This document shows positions 1 to 9,450 of a stretch of 64,000 bases of DNA, one piece after another. The notes beneath the pieces were generated by a model. The model did no database searches. It was not told the origin of the DNA and was given only the letters and a program-made list of their open reading frames with translations. How positions within the stretch are numbered: position 1 is the first letter of the stretch; each line of letters opens with the position of its first letter. Source of the DNA: Daphnia pulex (taxonomy: Eukaryota; Arthropoda; Branchiopoda; Diplostraca; Daphniidae); the NCBI RefSeq assembly GCF_021134715.1, contig NC_060023.1:11594001-11658000 (forward strand). Reading direction: 5' to 3'. Made by a program: the position numbers and the translations under genes.

Positions 1-118
1 ACATAATAGTCACATAATACATATGGGATCATTGATCTGTTTTTTTTTTGCTCAAAACTTCAAAGGCGCGCTTTAAATTGCTTAAAATCTACCTAACAAT
101 ATTGAGAACTGTACACAT

Positions 119-506
119 AACAAAGCTCACTTGCTAGTCTAAAAAAAAAATTCCGGAAGTAGACCGGAAGTAACCACAGCGCCTCAACCATTGAGCTGTC
201 ATCAAATTAAACCACATATTCGTGATCTCCATGAAATTTGGGGTCGATTAGGTGTGATTTAAACGAAATCCAAAATTTGGCCAAAATCGAGAATTTTCCT
301 GAACTATAGTTCAGGAAAATTTTCGAAACCGGAAGTACGAAAACGTAAAAAATATAACATGAACTTTACCACAAATTTTACGAGGATCACGAATATGTGG
401 TTCTTTTGCTCCTCAAATGAATATTTACTGAACTACAGACTGAAATGAGCAAACCGGAAGTAGAAAAAAAAAGCAAAATATCGAAAATTTAACAAGTGAG
501 CTTTGT
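119..506. repeat. Nested palindromic MITE-like unit, left arm
   Basis: Within the left arm, about 388 bp form a second imperfect palindrome. The termini pair (CAAAGCTCACTTG near 120 with its complement near 492-505). An inner block pairs (212-241 with 373-402). The centre is a perfect 30-bp palindrome at 292-321. This looks like a terminal-inverted-repeat element already present when the larger arms were copied. No clear target duplication was seen. Confidence 0.65.
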
Positions 507-2940
507 TGCTGGCATAGTAATCGTCAGTTATCACTAAATATTTCAAAAAAATAACTGCCGATAAATGTTAAAAGCCATGTGCAAAGTTTCTGAAACTGAC
601 TGTTTTGACAGCTTTAAATTTTCAAAAAGCCATCTAGCGTTGGAAAAAAGAAACTTCAATGTTAAACTTCGTTGGCGCGTAAGAAAGGCCTGATTTTGGA
701 AACTACTACACAGACAGAGTCTAACTCAACTAGACTATTGGTAGATAACCTACGAAAATAAATCAAATGTTGGGTACCTGGGCATAATCCCGTGGTGAAT
801 GATGACAGGTGTGTCACAGCGGGCGGAAGCGAACACTGAAGTTATTTAATTCGCCAATGAAGCACAGGAAGCAGCGTACGTGGTGAAGATAAGGACCCGA
901 ACGTTGGTAGAAGTCCTTCTTCTGTCATGGACAAAAACCAGCGCTGGTTCAGGACTCACGATTCCATGAAGAAACTGCGTTGTAGATTGAACTGGCGGCC
1001 GACTCGCGATCTCAGAGGACGTCATAAATAGTTCTGTAAAAAGGAGTTGGGAATTAAAAGGAAGCTTAAACAAAATTAACTCATAGTAGCATGGTAAAAG
1101 GTGATAATGATGTTTACCTTTATCATTTGGGTGACAAATTCAGTAAGGCATTTGACTTTGATCAAGCAGATCTGGAAATGTACTAAATGCACTCACACTC
1201 TTCATGTACATTCACTGAAACTGGAACTGTAATTAGCAATTGGATAAGGAAAATTATCTATATTATTTACAAATTTACATATGAAAAACAAAACTCTACC
1301 TATCTCTCAGCTGGGTTGCCTTCTGAGCGGCTGTAGAAACAGTTGTACACTCGACAAACATTCTGACACAGGTTACACTTGCAAGATTCAGAAAAGATCC
1401 ATGCTTTCATGCACAAAAACTTTTGTCTAATTCCACTGTATGCAGGCTTCAAATATGAATTTCAGGCTTTTGACAGCATAAGGATCTAATGGATGGAAAG
1501 CTACTTTAGCACTAAGTCAACTTAATTGTTGGACTGACAGACTGACTTTCTAGAATTTGAAGAAATGGATGTAATAGATAAAATAATAAGGAAAATAGGT
1601 CAAGATAAACCTACACCATAAACCTACAAACGAAGTTCAATTGAGTATTCGTAATCACAAAAGGGTTCTATTAACGGTGGAGTTCTTCTGTCAGAAACCC
1701 TTATTTACTGACCGCTAGATGCCACTGTCTTCAGTTGATTTTGTCATACAGCCTGCTTCATGAAACATGGCGAAACAAATTGTTGCTAACTTGCTATTTA
1801 CTTATTTTTCTGTGAATTCTCAATTGAACTTCGTTTGTGTAAGTTTATCTTGACCTAGTTTCCTTATTTTTTTATCTATTACATCCATTTCTTCAAATTC
1901 TAGAAAGTCAGTCCGTCATTCCAACAAGTTGACTTAGTGCTCAGTCACTTTCCATCCATTAGATCCTTATGCTGTCAAAAGCCTGAAATTCATATTTGAA
2001 GCCTGCATACAGTGGAATTAGACAAAAGTTTTTGTGCATGGACCATGGATCTTTTCTGAATCTTGCAAGTGTAACCTGTGTCAGAATGTTTGTCGAGTGT
2101 ACAACTGTTTCTACAGCCGCTCAGAAGGCAACCCAGCTGAGAGATAGGTAGAGTTTTGTTTTTCATATGTAAATTTGTAAATAATATAGATAATTTTCCT
2201 TATCCAATTGCTAATTACAGTTCCAGTTTCAGTGAATGTACATGAAGAGTGTGAGTGCATTTAGTACATTTCCAGATCTGCTTGATCAAAGTCAAATGCC
2301 TTACTGAATTTGTCACCCAAATGATAAAGGTAAACATCATTATCACCTTTTACCATGCTACTATGAGTTAATTTTGTTTAAGCTTCCTTTTAATTCCCAA
2401 CTCCTTTTTACAGAACTATTTATGACGTCCTCTGAGATCGCGAGTCGGCCGCCAGTTCAATCTACAACGCAGTTTCTTCATGGAATCGTGAGTCCTGAAC
2501 CAGCGCTGGTTTTTGTCCATGACAGAAGAAGGACTTCTACCAACGTTCGGGTCCTTATCTTCACCACGTACGCTGCTTCCTGTGCTTCATTGGCGAATTA
2601 AATAACTTCAGTGTTCGCTTCCGCCCGCTGTGACACACCTGTCATCATTCACCACGGGATTATGCCCAGGTACCCAACATTTGATTTATTTTCGTAGGTT
2701 ATCTACCAATAGTCTAGTTGAGTTAGACTCTGTCTGTGTAGTAGTTTCCAAAATCAGGCCTTTCTTACGCGCCAACGAAGTTTAACATTGAAGTTTCTTT
2801 TTTCCAACGCTAGATGGCTTTTTGAAAATTTAAAGCTGTCAAAACAGTCAGTTTCAGAAACTTTGCACATGGCTTTTAACATTTATCGGCAGTTATTTTT
2901 TTGAAATATTTAGTGATAACTGACGATTACTATGCCAGCA

Positions 2941-3328
2941 ACAAAGCTCACTTGTTAAATTTTCGATATTTTGCTTTTTTTTTCTACTTCCGGTTTGCTC
3001 ATTTCAGTCTGTAGTTCAGTAAATATTCATTTGAGGAGCAAAAGAACCACATATTCGTGATCCTCGTAAAATTTGTGGTAAAGTTCATGTTATATTTTTT
3101 ACGTTTTCGTACTTCCGGTTTCGAAAATTTTCCTGAACTATAGTTCAGGAAAATTCTCGATTTTGGCCAAATTTTGGATTTCGTTTAAATCACACCTAAT
3201 CGACCCCAAATTTCATGGAGATCACGAATATGTGGTTTAATTTGATGACAGCTCAATGGTTGAGGCGCTGTGGTTACTTCCGATCTACTTCCGGAATTTT
3301 TTTTTTAGACTAGCAAGTGAGCTTTGTT
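2941..3328. repeat. Nested palindromic MITE-like unit, mirror copy in right arm
   Basis: This is the mirror of the unit at 119-506, with the same paired termini and central palindrome. Its presence at the symmetric position shows that the nested unit was copied together with the arm. Confidence 0.65.
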
Positions 3329-3672
3329 ATGTGTACAGTTCTCAATATTGTTAGGTAGATTTTAAGCAATTTAAAGCGCGCCTTTGAAGTTTTGAGCAAA
3401 AAAAAAACAGATCAATGATCCCATATGTATTATGTGACTATTATGTAACTTTTATTGGCATGTCACTTAATAAGAATTGTTTGTCTTGATTCAGGTAATG
3501 CAGAGGAGACGTCGAGAAGATGGATTTTCCCATCTTTAACAGTCGTCACCGGTCTCCATCGGACGTTGCCCCTGCTCCTGGTGCGAACGAAACTCGGTGA
3601 AATCGCGACCGACACCGAGACTCGTCATCAACTTGGATAATCGTATTGTTGGTATTATTGTGTTAGTGTTAG

Positions 3673-3943
3673 TTAACCCGTTGGCTGCCACACCTTTGTT
3701 CTCCACTGCACGGGCCGCGCTGTTCGGTCTCGTGGTTTAAAAGCCGCGGGGTCGGGGAGTCGCCAAGCCCAAACTTTGCCGCAAGGCAAGCCTGTTAAAA
3801 GGCAATGCACCTTAGTCCTCCCCTTGTCAGCACGGACTTGTCAGCAATGGCAAGTCCCACTTGGTCATGGATCCTTCAGACGTGGCGCGTAGAGTAGTAG
3901 AGTGCAACCTACGGGTTGTATGGCGTGGCAGCCAACGGGTTAA
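3673..3943. mobile_element. piggyBac-type MITE, 263 bp flanked by TTAA
   Basis: TTAA at 3673-3676 and at 3940-3943 flank a non-coding core whose ends are inverted repeats beginning CCCGTTGGCTGCCACACC. TTAA target duplications and termini starting with CCC are the hallmark of piggyBac-family elements, and the CTGCCA block resembles known piggyBac termini. No transposase is encoded, so it would depend on one supplied in trans. Short open frames across it are not credible genes. Confidence 0.8.
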
Positions 3944-4515
3944 CTTAAGTGTATGTATGTATGCATGTGACTGTAAAATGTGGTGGAATTGTGGGTGGAG
4001 GTGGGACAATATAACACAATTCTTTTCAAAGTTATTTGTTCATTGTCTCTTAATTTATACCAAGTTTTGTTTAGGAATTTCCTCAACTTCAAAGTCTTTC
4101 ATTTATACCAAGATCAACCACTTCCCTTTTACATATAAGATTTGCAAAAATCAACAGTTACAAGATTCTTTCGTAACTTCCCTTGAAACTTCACGTCGAA
4201 CCACTAAAACAAATCCGTATGCAGAGCGATTAAGGCAGTAATCACTTCCAAAACATAACAGACAAATCACAACGTAGGATACTGGCCTTAGAGAAGTCCA
4301 ACACCAATAGACACCTGCCGCAACGTTGACAGGCTTGAAGTTACTACCAAGTCTTACAAACGAATTACCGGCATTAGAAATTTTATTTTCTCAATCAAGA
4401 TCAACAATTAATTCCCAATGACCAACGACCATGAAGAAAACCGACATATCTAAATAAAATCAAATAGAAATTTCGGGTCTAGCATTTAGAAATTTCATGT
4501 AGTAAGTTGCGGAAG
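3944..4515. other. Intergenic, no gene seen
   Basis: About 570 bases between the MITE and the tyrosine-rich array. The 126-codon open frame spanning part of it starts inside the MITE and has no family features or splice support. Confidence 0.6.
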
Positions 4516-5220
4516 CGTTTGTGGTGTAATGTTCGGCTTCCTTAATGGTGTGGTAACTCAGCACAGAGTAAAACTTCGGAGCTTCGGTGTAGTAGGTGGT
4601 AGCAGCATAAGAAGTGGTGTAATACTCAGTTGCCTTGGTGGTATAGTACCTGGGAGAAGCGCGGGCTGTAGTATAGAAAACTGGAGCCTCGGTTTAGCAT
4701 TCCGGTTTAACGTAGTACGAATATGCAGCTGTCTTGGTGGTGTAGTACTCCGCTCCCTTGGTGGTGTAGTACTCCGCTCCCTTGGTGGTGTAGTACTCCG
4801 CTTCCTTGGTGGTGTAGTACTCCGCTTCCTTGGTGGTGTAGTACTCCGCTTCCTTGGTGGTGTAGTACTCCGCTTCCTTGGTGGTGTAGTACTCCGCTCC
4901 CTTGGTGGTGTAGTACTCCGCTCCCTTGGTGGTGTAGTACTCCGCTCCCTTGGTGGTGTAGTACTCCGCTCCCTTGGTGGTTTAACACGGGGCTGAGTTA
5001 AACATCGAAGCTTTGGTGTAGAAGTTCGGGACATCATAAGTTATGGTGTAATACTCTAGGGCCTTGGGGGTGTAGTATCCGGTTGCTGCGTATGTTGTTG
5101 TATAGTAAGACGCCGGCGTTGCGGTTTGGTATCCGCCATACCCAGGAGACATCGGTACACCAGTGGTCAACCCAGCCATCAAGGATAATACAACCAACAG
5201 CAGCACGACGCCATAGTTAA
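4516..5220 (-). pseudogene. Tyrosine-rich YYTT-repeat secreted protein, copy A (decayed)
   Basis: After a good acceptor at 5221, the frame reads a signal peptide (VNYGVVLLLVVLSLMAG) and then tyrosine-rich motifs such as ASYYTTTYAATGYY, down to a TAA at 4982-4984. The same frame stays open after that stop through ten YYTTKGAE/YYTTKEAE repeats to another TAA at 4694-4696, then continues with YYT motifs. In sister copies exon 1 supplies ATG-G before an intron; here the matching upstream position (near 5328) lacks the ATG. Such proteins are probably secreted structural (cuticle, matrix or egg-coat) proteins; that function is inferred from composition. The copy is most likely a pseudogene. Confidence 0.6.
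4733..4981 (-). repeat. Ten tandem 24-bp repeats encoding YYTTK(G/E)AE
   Basis: Ten near-identical 24-bp units, each an 8-residue period when read on the minus strand. Two unit types (GGAGCGGA and GAAGCGGA variants) occur in blocks (two, four, four), indicating recent expansion by slippage or unequal exchange. All three minus frames are open across the array, so long ORFs in the other frames are shadows. Confidence 0.9.
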
Positions 5221-5327
5221 CTAGACGGTACAAAATATGAACATCAATTTTCAATATGAAATGTCATATTAACAAAGAGAAAAAAATAATTAAGTGATAC
5301 AAAACTCCATGTTGAAACAATATTTAC

Positions 5328-6004
5328 CGTTTGGTTGTAGTATAATACTCGGTGGCCTTGGTAAACAGGAGCCTCAGTTTGGTAGTAGCTTGGAGCAGAG
5401 TAATACTTGGGTTCCTCGGTGTAGTAAACTGGGGCACTGTACGTTGATGTGTAACATGTGGCCTCTTCGGTGTAGTAGTTGGGGGCTTCGTCATAGTAGC
5501 TAGGTGTAGCGTAGGTTGTGGTGTAGTTAACTGCAGCCTTGGTGTAGTATTTCAGTTCAACGTAGTATGAAGGAGCAGCTGCTGTGTTGTAAGCCTAGGC
5601 TACGTAGTACTTCACCGCCTCAGTTGTAGTGCCTCGGGGATGTAGTACTCAGGCGCTTTGGTGATGTAACTCGGGGCAGCGTAATTTGTAGCGTAACTCT
5701 TGAGCCTTGGTGGTGTAGCACTTGGGGGCCTCGGTGTTGTAAGTAGATGTTTCGAAGGCGGCGGCGTGGTGTAGTATTCTTTCGCTGCTGTTGCTTAGTC
5801 TCCACGATGACCAGAAGACATCAGTAAACCCGTGGTCGACCCAACCTTCAACGATAAGACACCAAACAGCAGCACGGCGCCAGAGTGAACTAAACAATAT
5901 AAACGATTTGAACATTATCGAATATAAACTCATAACTACTAATATAAACTGAAAACAAGACAAAATTGATTCACGACTCGAAATAAAGATGAATTTTTGC
6001 CCAT
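5328..6004 (-). pseudogene. Tyrosine-rich secreted protein, copy B (frameshifted)
   Basis: Exon 1 is a single ATG-G at 6001-6004 followed by GC instead of a GT donor. Exon 2 begins at 5889 and reads a signal peptide (VHSGAVLLFGVLSL) that meets a stop after about 32 codons (GGA GAC TAA). Beyond it, YYT-type motifs continue in shifting frames to 5328, where a donor GTAAAT follows. The donor change, the early stop and several frameshifts mark it as a pseudogene. Its 3' part abuts copy A's intron, so a deletion probably removed copy A's promoter and first exon. Confidence 0.65.
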
Positions 6005-6116
6005 GATTGCGAACTGGTTGTACAATGAAGAAGGAAGTTGGTGACAAATAGTGGGCTGCAGTTGTTGCCGTGATGGAGATACTCACTCGACTGATCCCTA
6101 TCGACTTTTCTCTTGC

Positions 6117-6125
6117 CATTTATAC
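6117..6125 (-). promoter_or_regulatory. TATA box of copy B
   Basis: On the minus strand TATAAATGG lies about 115 bp upstream of the exon 1 ATG. A TCAGTCGAGTGAGT initiator-like block lies some 30 bp downstream of it. The arrangement matches copy D's promoter. Confidence 0.55.
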
Positions 6126-6321
6126 GACTTTTTCTCACCCTGACCCCTCTCTTAAGCCTTACGCCCCTATTAAACTTGCTCGATAATAAAGCAAACACTT
6201 TCTGTTCTCACCCAACCTTACACCACCGCATTGACAGATTTACGTAATGATCTCCGCGACCTTCAAGCGTGAAGGACATGCATATTGGACGTTGCTGGGG
6301 GTGGGTATACAACAAACAATA

Positions 6322-6491
6322 TCAAATTAATACCAAATGGTTGTGGCTTAATACGAATGGAATCAGGATGTAGTACTCGGGCTCTTTAGTGATGCATCTC
6401 GCAGCAGCATAAATTGTAGTGTAATACTTTGAAGCCTCGGTGGTGTAGTATTTCAGGACAACAACCAACAGCAGCACGACGCCACAGTTTA
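6322..6491 (-). pseudogene. Tyrosine-rich secreted protein, copy C (start lost)
   Basis: Exon 2 reads VNCGVVLLLVVV directly into KYYTTEASKYYTT, a short repeat tail and a stop, lacking the spacer found in copies A and D. At the expected exon 1 (near 6590) the donor GGTAAAT is kept but the ATG is replaced. The matching promoter copy (6640-6690) has lost the TATA box and initiator by deletion. It is probably untranslated in its original frame. Confidence 0.55.
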
Positions 6492-6729
6492 CTATACAAT
6501 AAATTATAGGAACATAATTATGCAACAGACATTATTTAAAAAAGGAGAGTTGATACACAATTCCATGTAGAAAACTGAAATTTACCGCTTTATACGATGA
6601 AGAAGGCAGTTGGTGACAAATTGTGCGCGGAAGTTGTTGTCGTGTCGGAAAAGGCTTTTCTCTCCTTTAATGCAACTTGTCTGAAGCCTTGGTGGTGTAA
6701 GCTGGAGCAGCATTGGTTGATGATGAGTA

Positions 6730-6960
6730 TTAAGACAGCAATGTTGTGCTTTTATATCCACCATACACAGGACCAGGAGACATCGGTACACCAGTGGTCG
6801 ACCCAACCGTCAGCGATTCAACACCCAACAGCAGAACAACGCCATAGTTTACTAGACAATAAATAATTTGAACATTAATATTCAAAAATTACTGACTAAA
6901 AACAATAGAAATTGATACTAAATAACAGAAGTAACAGAATATTTACCCATGATTGCGAAC
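6730..6960 (-). pseudogene. Tyrosine-rich secreted protein, copy D (truncated, promoter intact)
   Basis: Exon 1 is ATG-G (6957-6960) with a good GTAAAT donor. Exon 2 (6730-6851) reads a hydrophobic signal peptide (VNYGVVLLLGVESL) and ends at a TAA after 41 codons in total. Open sequence with AAPAYTTKAS continues in frame after that stop, so the original protein was longer. It is the only copy with TATA box, initiator, ATG and donor all intact. A short secreted peptide may still be made, but loss of function by nonsense is more likely. Confidence 0.55.
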
Positions 6961-7061
6961 TGATGATACGATGAAGAATGCAGCTGGTGACCAATAGTGC
7001 GCTGAAGTTGTTACCGTGTCGGAGATACTCGTTCGACTGATCCTTGTCGACTTTTCTCTCT

Positions 7062-7070
7062 CCTTTTATA
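7062..7070 (-). promoter_or_regulatory. TATA box of copy D
   Basis: Minus strand TATAAAAGG lies about 100 bp upstream of the ATG at 6960, with an initiator-like TCAGTCGAACGAGT roughly 30 bp downstream. Confidence 0.6.
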
Positions 7071-7599
7071 CGACTTTTTCTCACCCTGACCCATATCTTA
7101 AACCTTGCGGCTATTTTACCTACTTGATAATGATGTTACACGTGTCGTCCTCACCCAACCTCTACACCACCGCATTGACAGTTTTACGTAATGATCTCCT
7201 TGACCTTCGAAAGTGAAGGAAATGCAAACTAGCCTTTCCTTCTTTAGGTTGACGTTGATGGGGATGGGTCTACAAAAACCAAAATCAAAATGAATATCAA
7301 ATGGCTGAGCCTTGCGGCTATTGTACCTGCATGATAATGATGAAACACGTCCAGTTCTCACCCAACCTCTACACCGCCGCATTGACAGTTTTACACAATG
7401 TTTCCCTCGACCTTCAAGCTTGAAGGATATGCAAACTGGCCGGCCCGTCTGCAGGTTGAACTCTACAATGGTAATTGAAAAATAATTAACAAACACTGCA
7501 TCAGTTGAAACATGTTGAAAATATACCAAAATTTAACTTAAGCCATTATAAAGTAACGTAAGAGTGCACATAGAGAAAAAATAGTTGAATTGATACGAA

Positions 7600-7660
7600 A
7601 CTCGATGTAAAAAAAAAACGAAACATTTACTCATTATTGCGAGTAGGAAGTATGCAGTTG
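7600..7660 (-). pseudogene. Exon 1 remnant of a fifth tyrosine-rich copy
   Basis: The reverse complement contains a CAATAATGAGTAAATG block equivalent to the exon 1/donor block of copy D (CAATCATGGGTAAAT). It is preceded by sequence like the copy D leader (CATCAACTGCATACTTC). No exon 2 could be recognised downstream, so only a fragment remains. Confidence 0.4.
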
Positions 7661-8692
7661 ATGGTTGGACTTTCGTCGTCTTAACTTTCTGTTCACTAGG
7701 CCTACGAGCCATATGAACGGAGTAAAGTAGAATTAAGCAGTTAATTAAATTTTTTAAGATGTAAGAGATTTCACAGAGTCTAAGGGTAAACAATCTTACC
7801 CAATTACAAAAAAATTTGGGTAAACGATGAAAAATCAATCACATAAAACCACATCTTAAAATTTTACGTAAAATTACACCTAAATTAAACAGAGGAATCT
7901 ACTCTCTGGTCTTCAATCGCTGACATTAACAGCTTGCTTTTAAGGAAATTAATAAACACATTAAATTTAAATAAATACCTTAATCAAGCCTGACAACAAT
8001 AGGACGAGTAGAACGATCACCTTCTAGTTCTAGCGTACATAGAGTGACGCTACACAGTCTCAACATTTTCTTCGTTTCAGACATTACGTACATCAAAGTC
8101 TACTGAGTAAAACAGCAGGCACGTCGGACGTTTATGACAAGAAAATTCAATTCGTGACAATTGGGGTTGAAATCAGAGATGAAATGGACTGTTTCTAGCA
8201 AAAGTCTGGATTTGGTCAGGAACGTTCTGGTAAAATTTCAATTAAGCGTGATTTTGGCTTGGGATTTTTTTCTATTGACGTACGAAACCGAATGGAAATT
8301 TAACGAGGATCTCAAAATTCAGGTTCGTCTTGATACAAGATAAATAGTTACCATGTTAGAGAACCATTTAGTAACCAGAAGAAGGAAGAATAAATAAATT
8401 TGGGAAAGGATCGGACTTTTACAAATACGTAAAATGAGCAATGGTTTTAAATTAATGAGAGTTAATTATGTTACAAAAACTTACTTTAAAATCTTGAGCT
8501 GAAGTTGTTTTCAGAAGGAACCCGTAATGAAGCTTGATACACTCTTAGTCTTGGAAAGGAGATGCTTTTGTCACACTTAGACAGCCTGCCGATTTGTAGA
8601 TCACACATTTCCTTGGTTTGACTTCTCTGTTGCAATCGCGTGTAAAGTAATCAACGAACAACCACAATCTTCGAACTTACGACTTACAAGAT
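7661..8692. other. Intergenic, AT-rich, no supported gene
   Basis: No frame with family features or convincing splice sites was found between the tyrosine-rich array and the DIRS element. The 60-codon plus-strand frame at 8161-8343 has no recognisable motif. Confidence 0.55.
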
Positions 8693-8838
8693 ACAATTTG
8701 AAATTGTCCCAGTCTACGCCAGGACAATTAGAATTGTACGAGATTGTACGCTTCGATTTGAACTTGTGTTGACCTTGTATTGAGACAGCTGTTTTAAAGG
8801 GGGGTAGGGAAAAAGGGGAGTAACCGGCCGTCGCCTCC
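8693..8838 (-). repeat. DIRS 3' inverted terminal repeat
   Basis: Positions 8754-8838 are the reverse complement of 13723-13807. The outer part (8693-8753) is complementary to 9192-9260 of the internal complementary region. Confidence 0.85.
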
Positions 8839-9012
8839 TCAGACCATTCGCTGATAACAAAGGTAGGGAGGGTGGGCGGGCAAACAAACAAACGGCTCAA
8901 CAAACAAAATAAACAAATAAACAAAGGAAAGGGGGGAGCAGCACAAAAAATGACTCCGATCTCCTGCGTGGCTTGAATTTCTCATGGTGTCCATGAGATG
9001 GCCATCCGACTC

Positions 9013-9076
9013 TTAGTCTCCTCGACCACGATATCCCCGGCCTCTTCCACGGAAAGCGTTGCTGTTACCGGATGAT
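9013..9076 (-). other. RGG-rich possible exon inside the DIRS 3' spacer
   Basis: On the minus strand, an acceptor-like TTTCAATTAG precedes 64 bases that read SSGNSNAFRGRGRGYRGRGD and then stop, in one of three frames. RGG boxes are typical RNA-binding tails. It lies between the internal complementary region and the 3' terminal repeat, where DIRS1 itself has no gene. It could be a spliced Gag tail, a captured host exon or chance. Confidence 0.3.
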
Positions 9077-9191
9077 CTAATTGAAAAGAAAGGAAAACCA
9101 TTATGATTTTAATTCGGATCTACCTAAGACGGACCTCACGAACGATAGATTATTTGAACTGTAAGTGGTGGGAATGGGAGGGATCTTTACA

Positions 9192-9295
9192 GTTCAAATC
9201 GAAGCGTACAATCTCGTACAATTCTAATTGTCCTGGCGTAGACTGGGACAATTTCAAATTGTACATATCGATTTACTAATCGATTTGAACTTGTG
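9192..9295 (-). repeat. DIRS internal complementary region
   Basis: The first part (GTTCAAATCGAAGCG onward) is the complement of the outer 3' repeat. It runs without a gap into ACATATCGATTTACTAATCG, which complements the outer 5' repeat at 13808-13827. It therefore holds a copy of the joined element ends. Confidence 0.9.
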
Positions 9296-9450
9296 ATATT
9301 TAAAGCGACTAAAATAAATACCTACACAAACTTACGACCTTTCTGAATATTACATCCATATAAATTAACGGGACGCGGTTCCCCCCGTACAATGCGAATA
9401 AATAAATGACGTGAATTGATAAAAACAGGAGCAGATTAAATACTTGTTTT

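Larger units (their letters stand above)
1..3446. repeat. Giant inverted repeat (fold-back structure), arms about 1.64 kb
   Basis: The left arm (1-1645) is the reverse complement of the right arm (1819-3446), separated by a loop of about 173 bp. Both arms carry the same 75-codon open frame (846-1073 minus, 2374-2601 plus), so that ORF has no independent support. The arms are not identical. There are substitutions near 188/3282 and 1405/2043, and a small indel near 1605-1625 beside the loop, so this is not a simple mirrored assembly artefact. Base 1 is still inside the left arm, so the repeat may extend outside the window. No transposase was found. It could be a fold-back element or an inverted segmental duplication. 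Confidence 0.9.
6170..7460 (-). repeat. Three diverged copies of an upstream promoter block
   Basis: Blocks at about 6170-6310, 7110-7270 and 7315-7460 share CTCACCCAACC, ACACCRCCGCATTGACAG and a CGACCTTC-AAG...GAAGG segment. Two of them lie upstream of the TATA boxes of copies B and D. They track tandem duplication of the whole gene-plus-promoter unit. Confidence 0.7.

Noticed and set aside
846-1073. 75-codon ORF present in both arms of the giant inverted repeat
   Set aside because: Identity between the arms only reflects duplication of the arm. It has no domain, no clear promoter and odd composition.
4733-4981. Short regular repeats resembling a CRISPR array
   Set aside because: The units abut without spacers and encode a protein repeat in a eukaryotic genome.
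4558-5037. Long minus-strand frames of TTPPRERS or LHHQGSGV repeats
   Set aside because: These are the other two frames of the 24-bp repeat array; the YYTTKGAE frame matches the sister copies.
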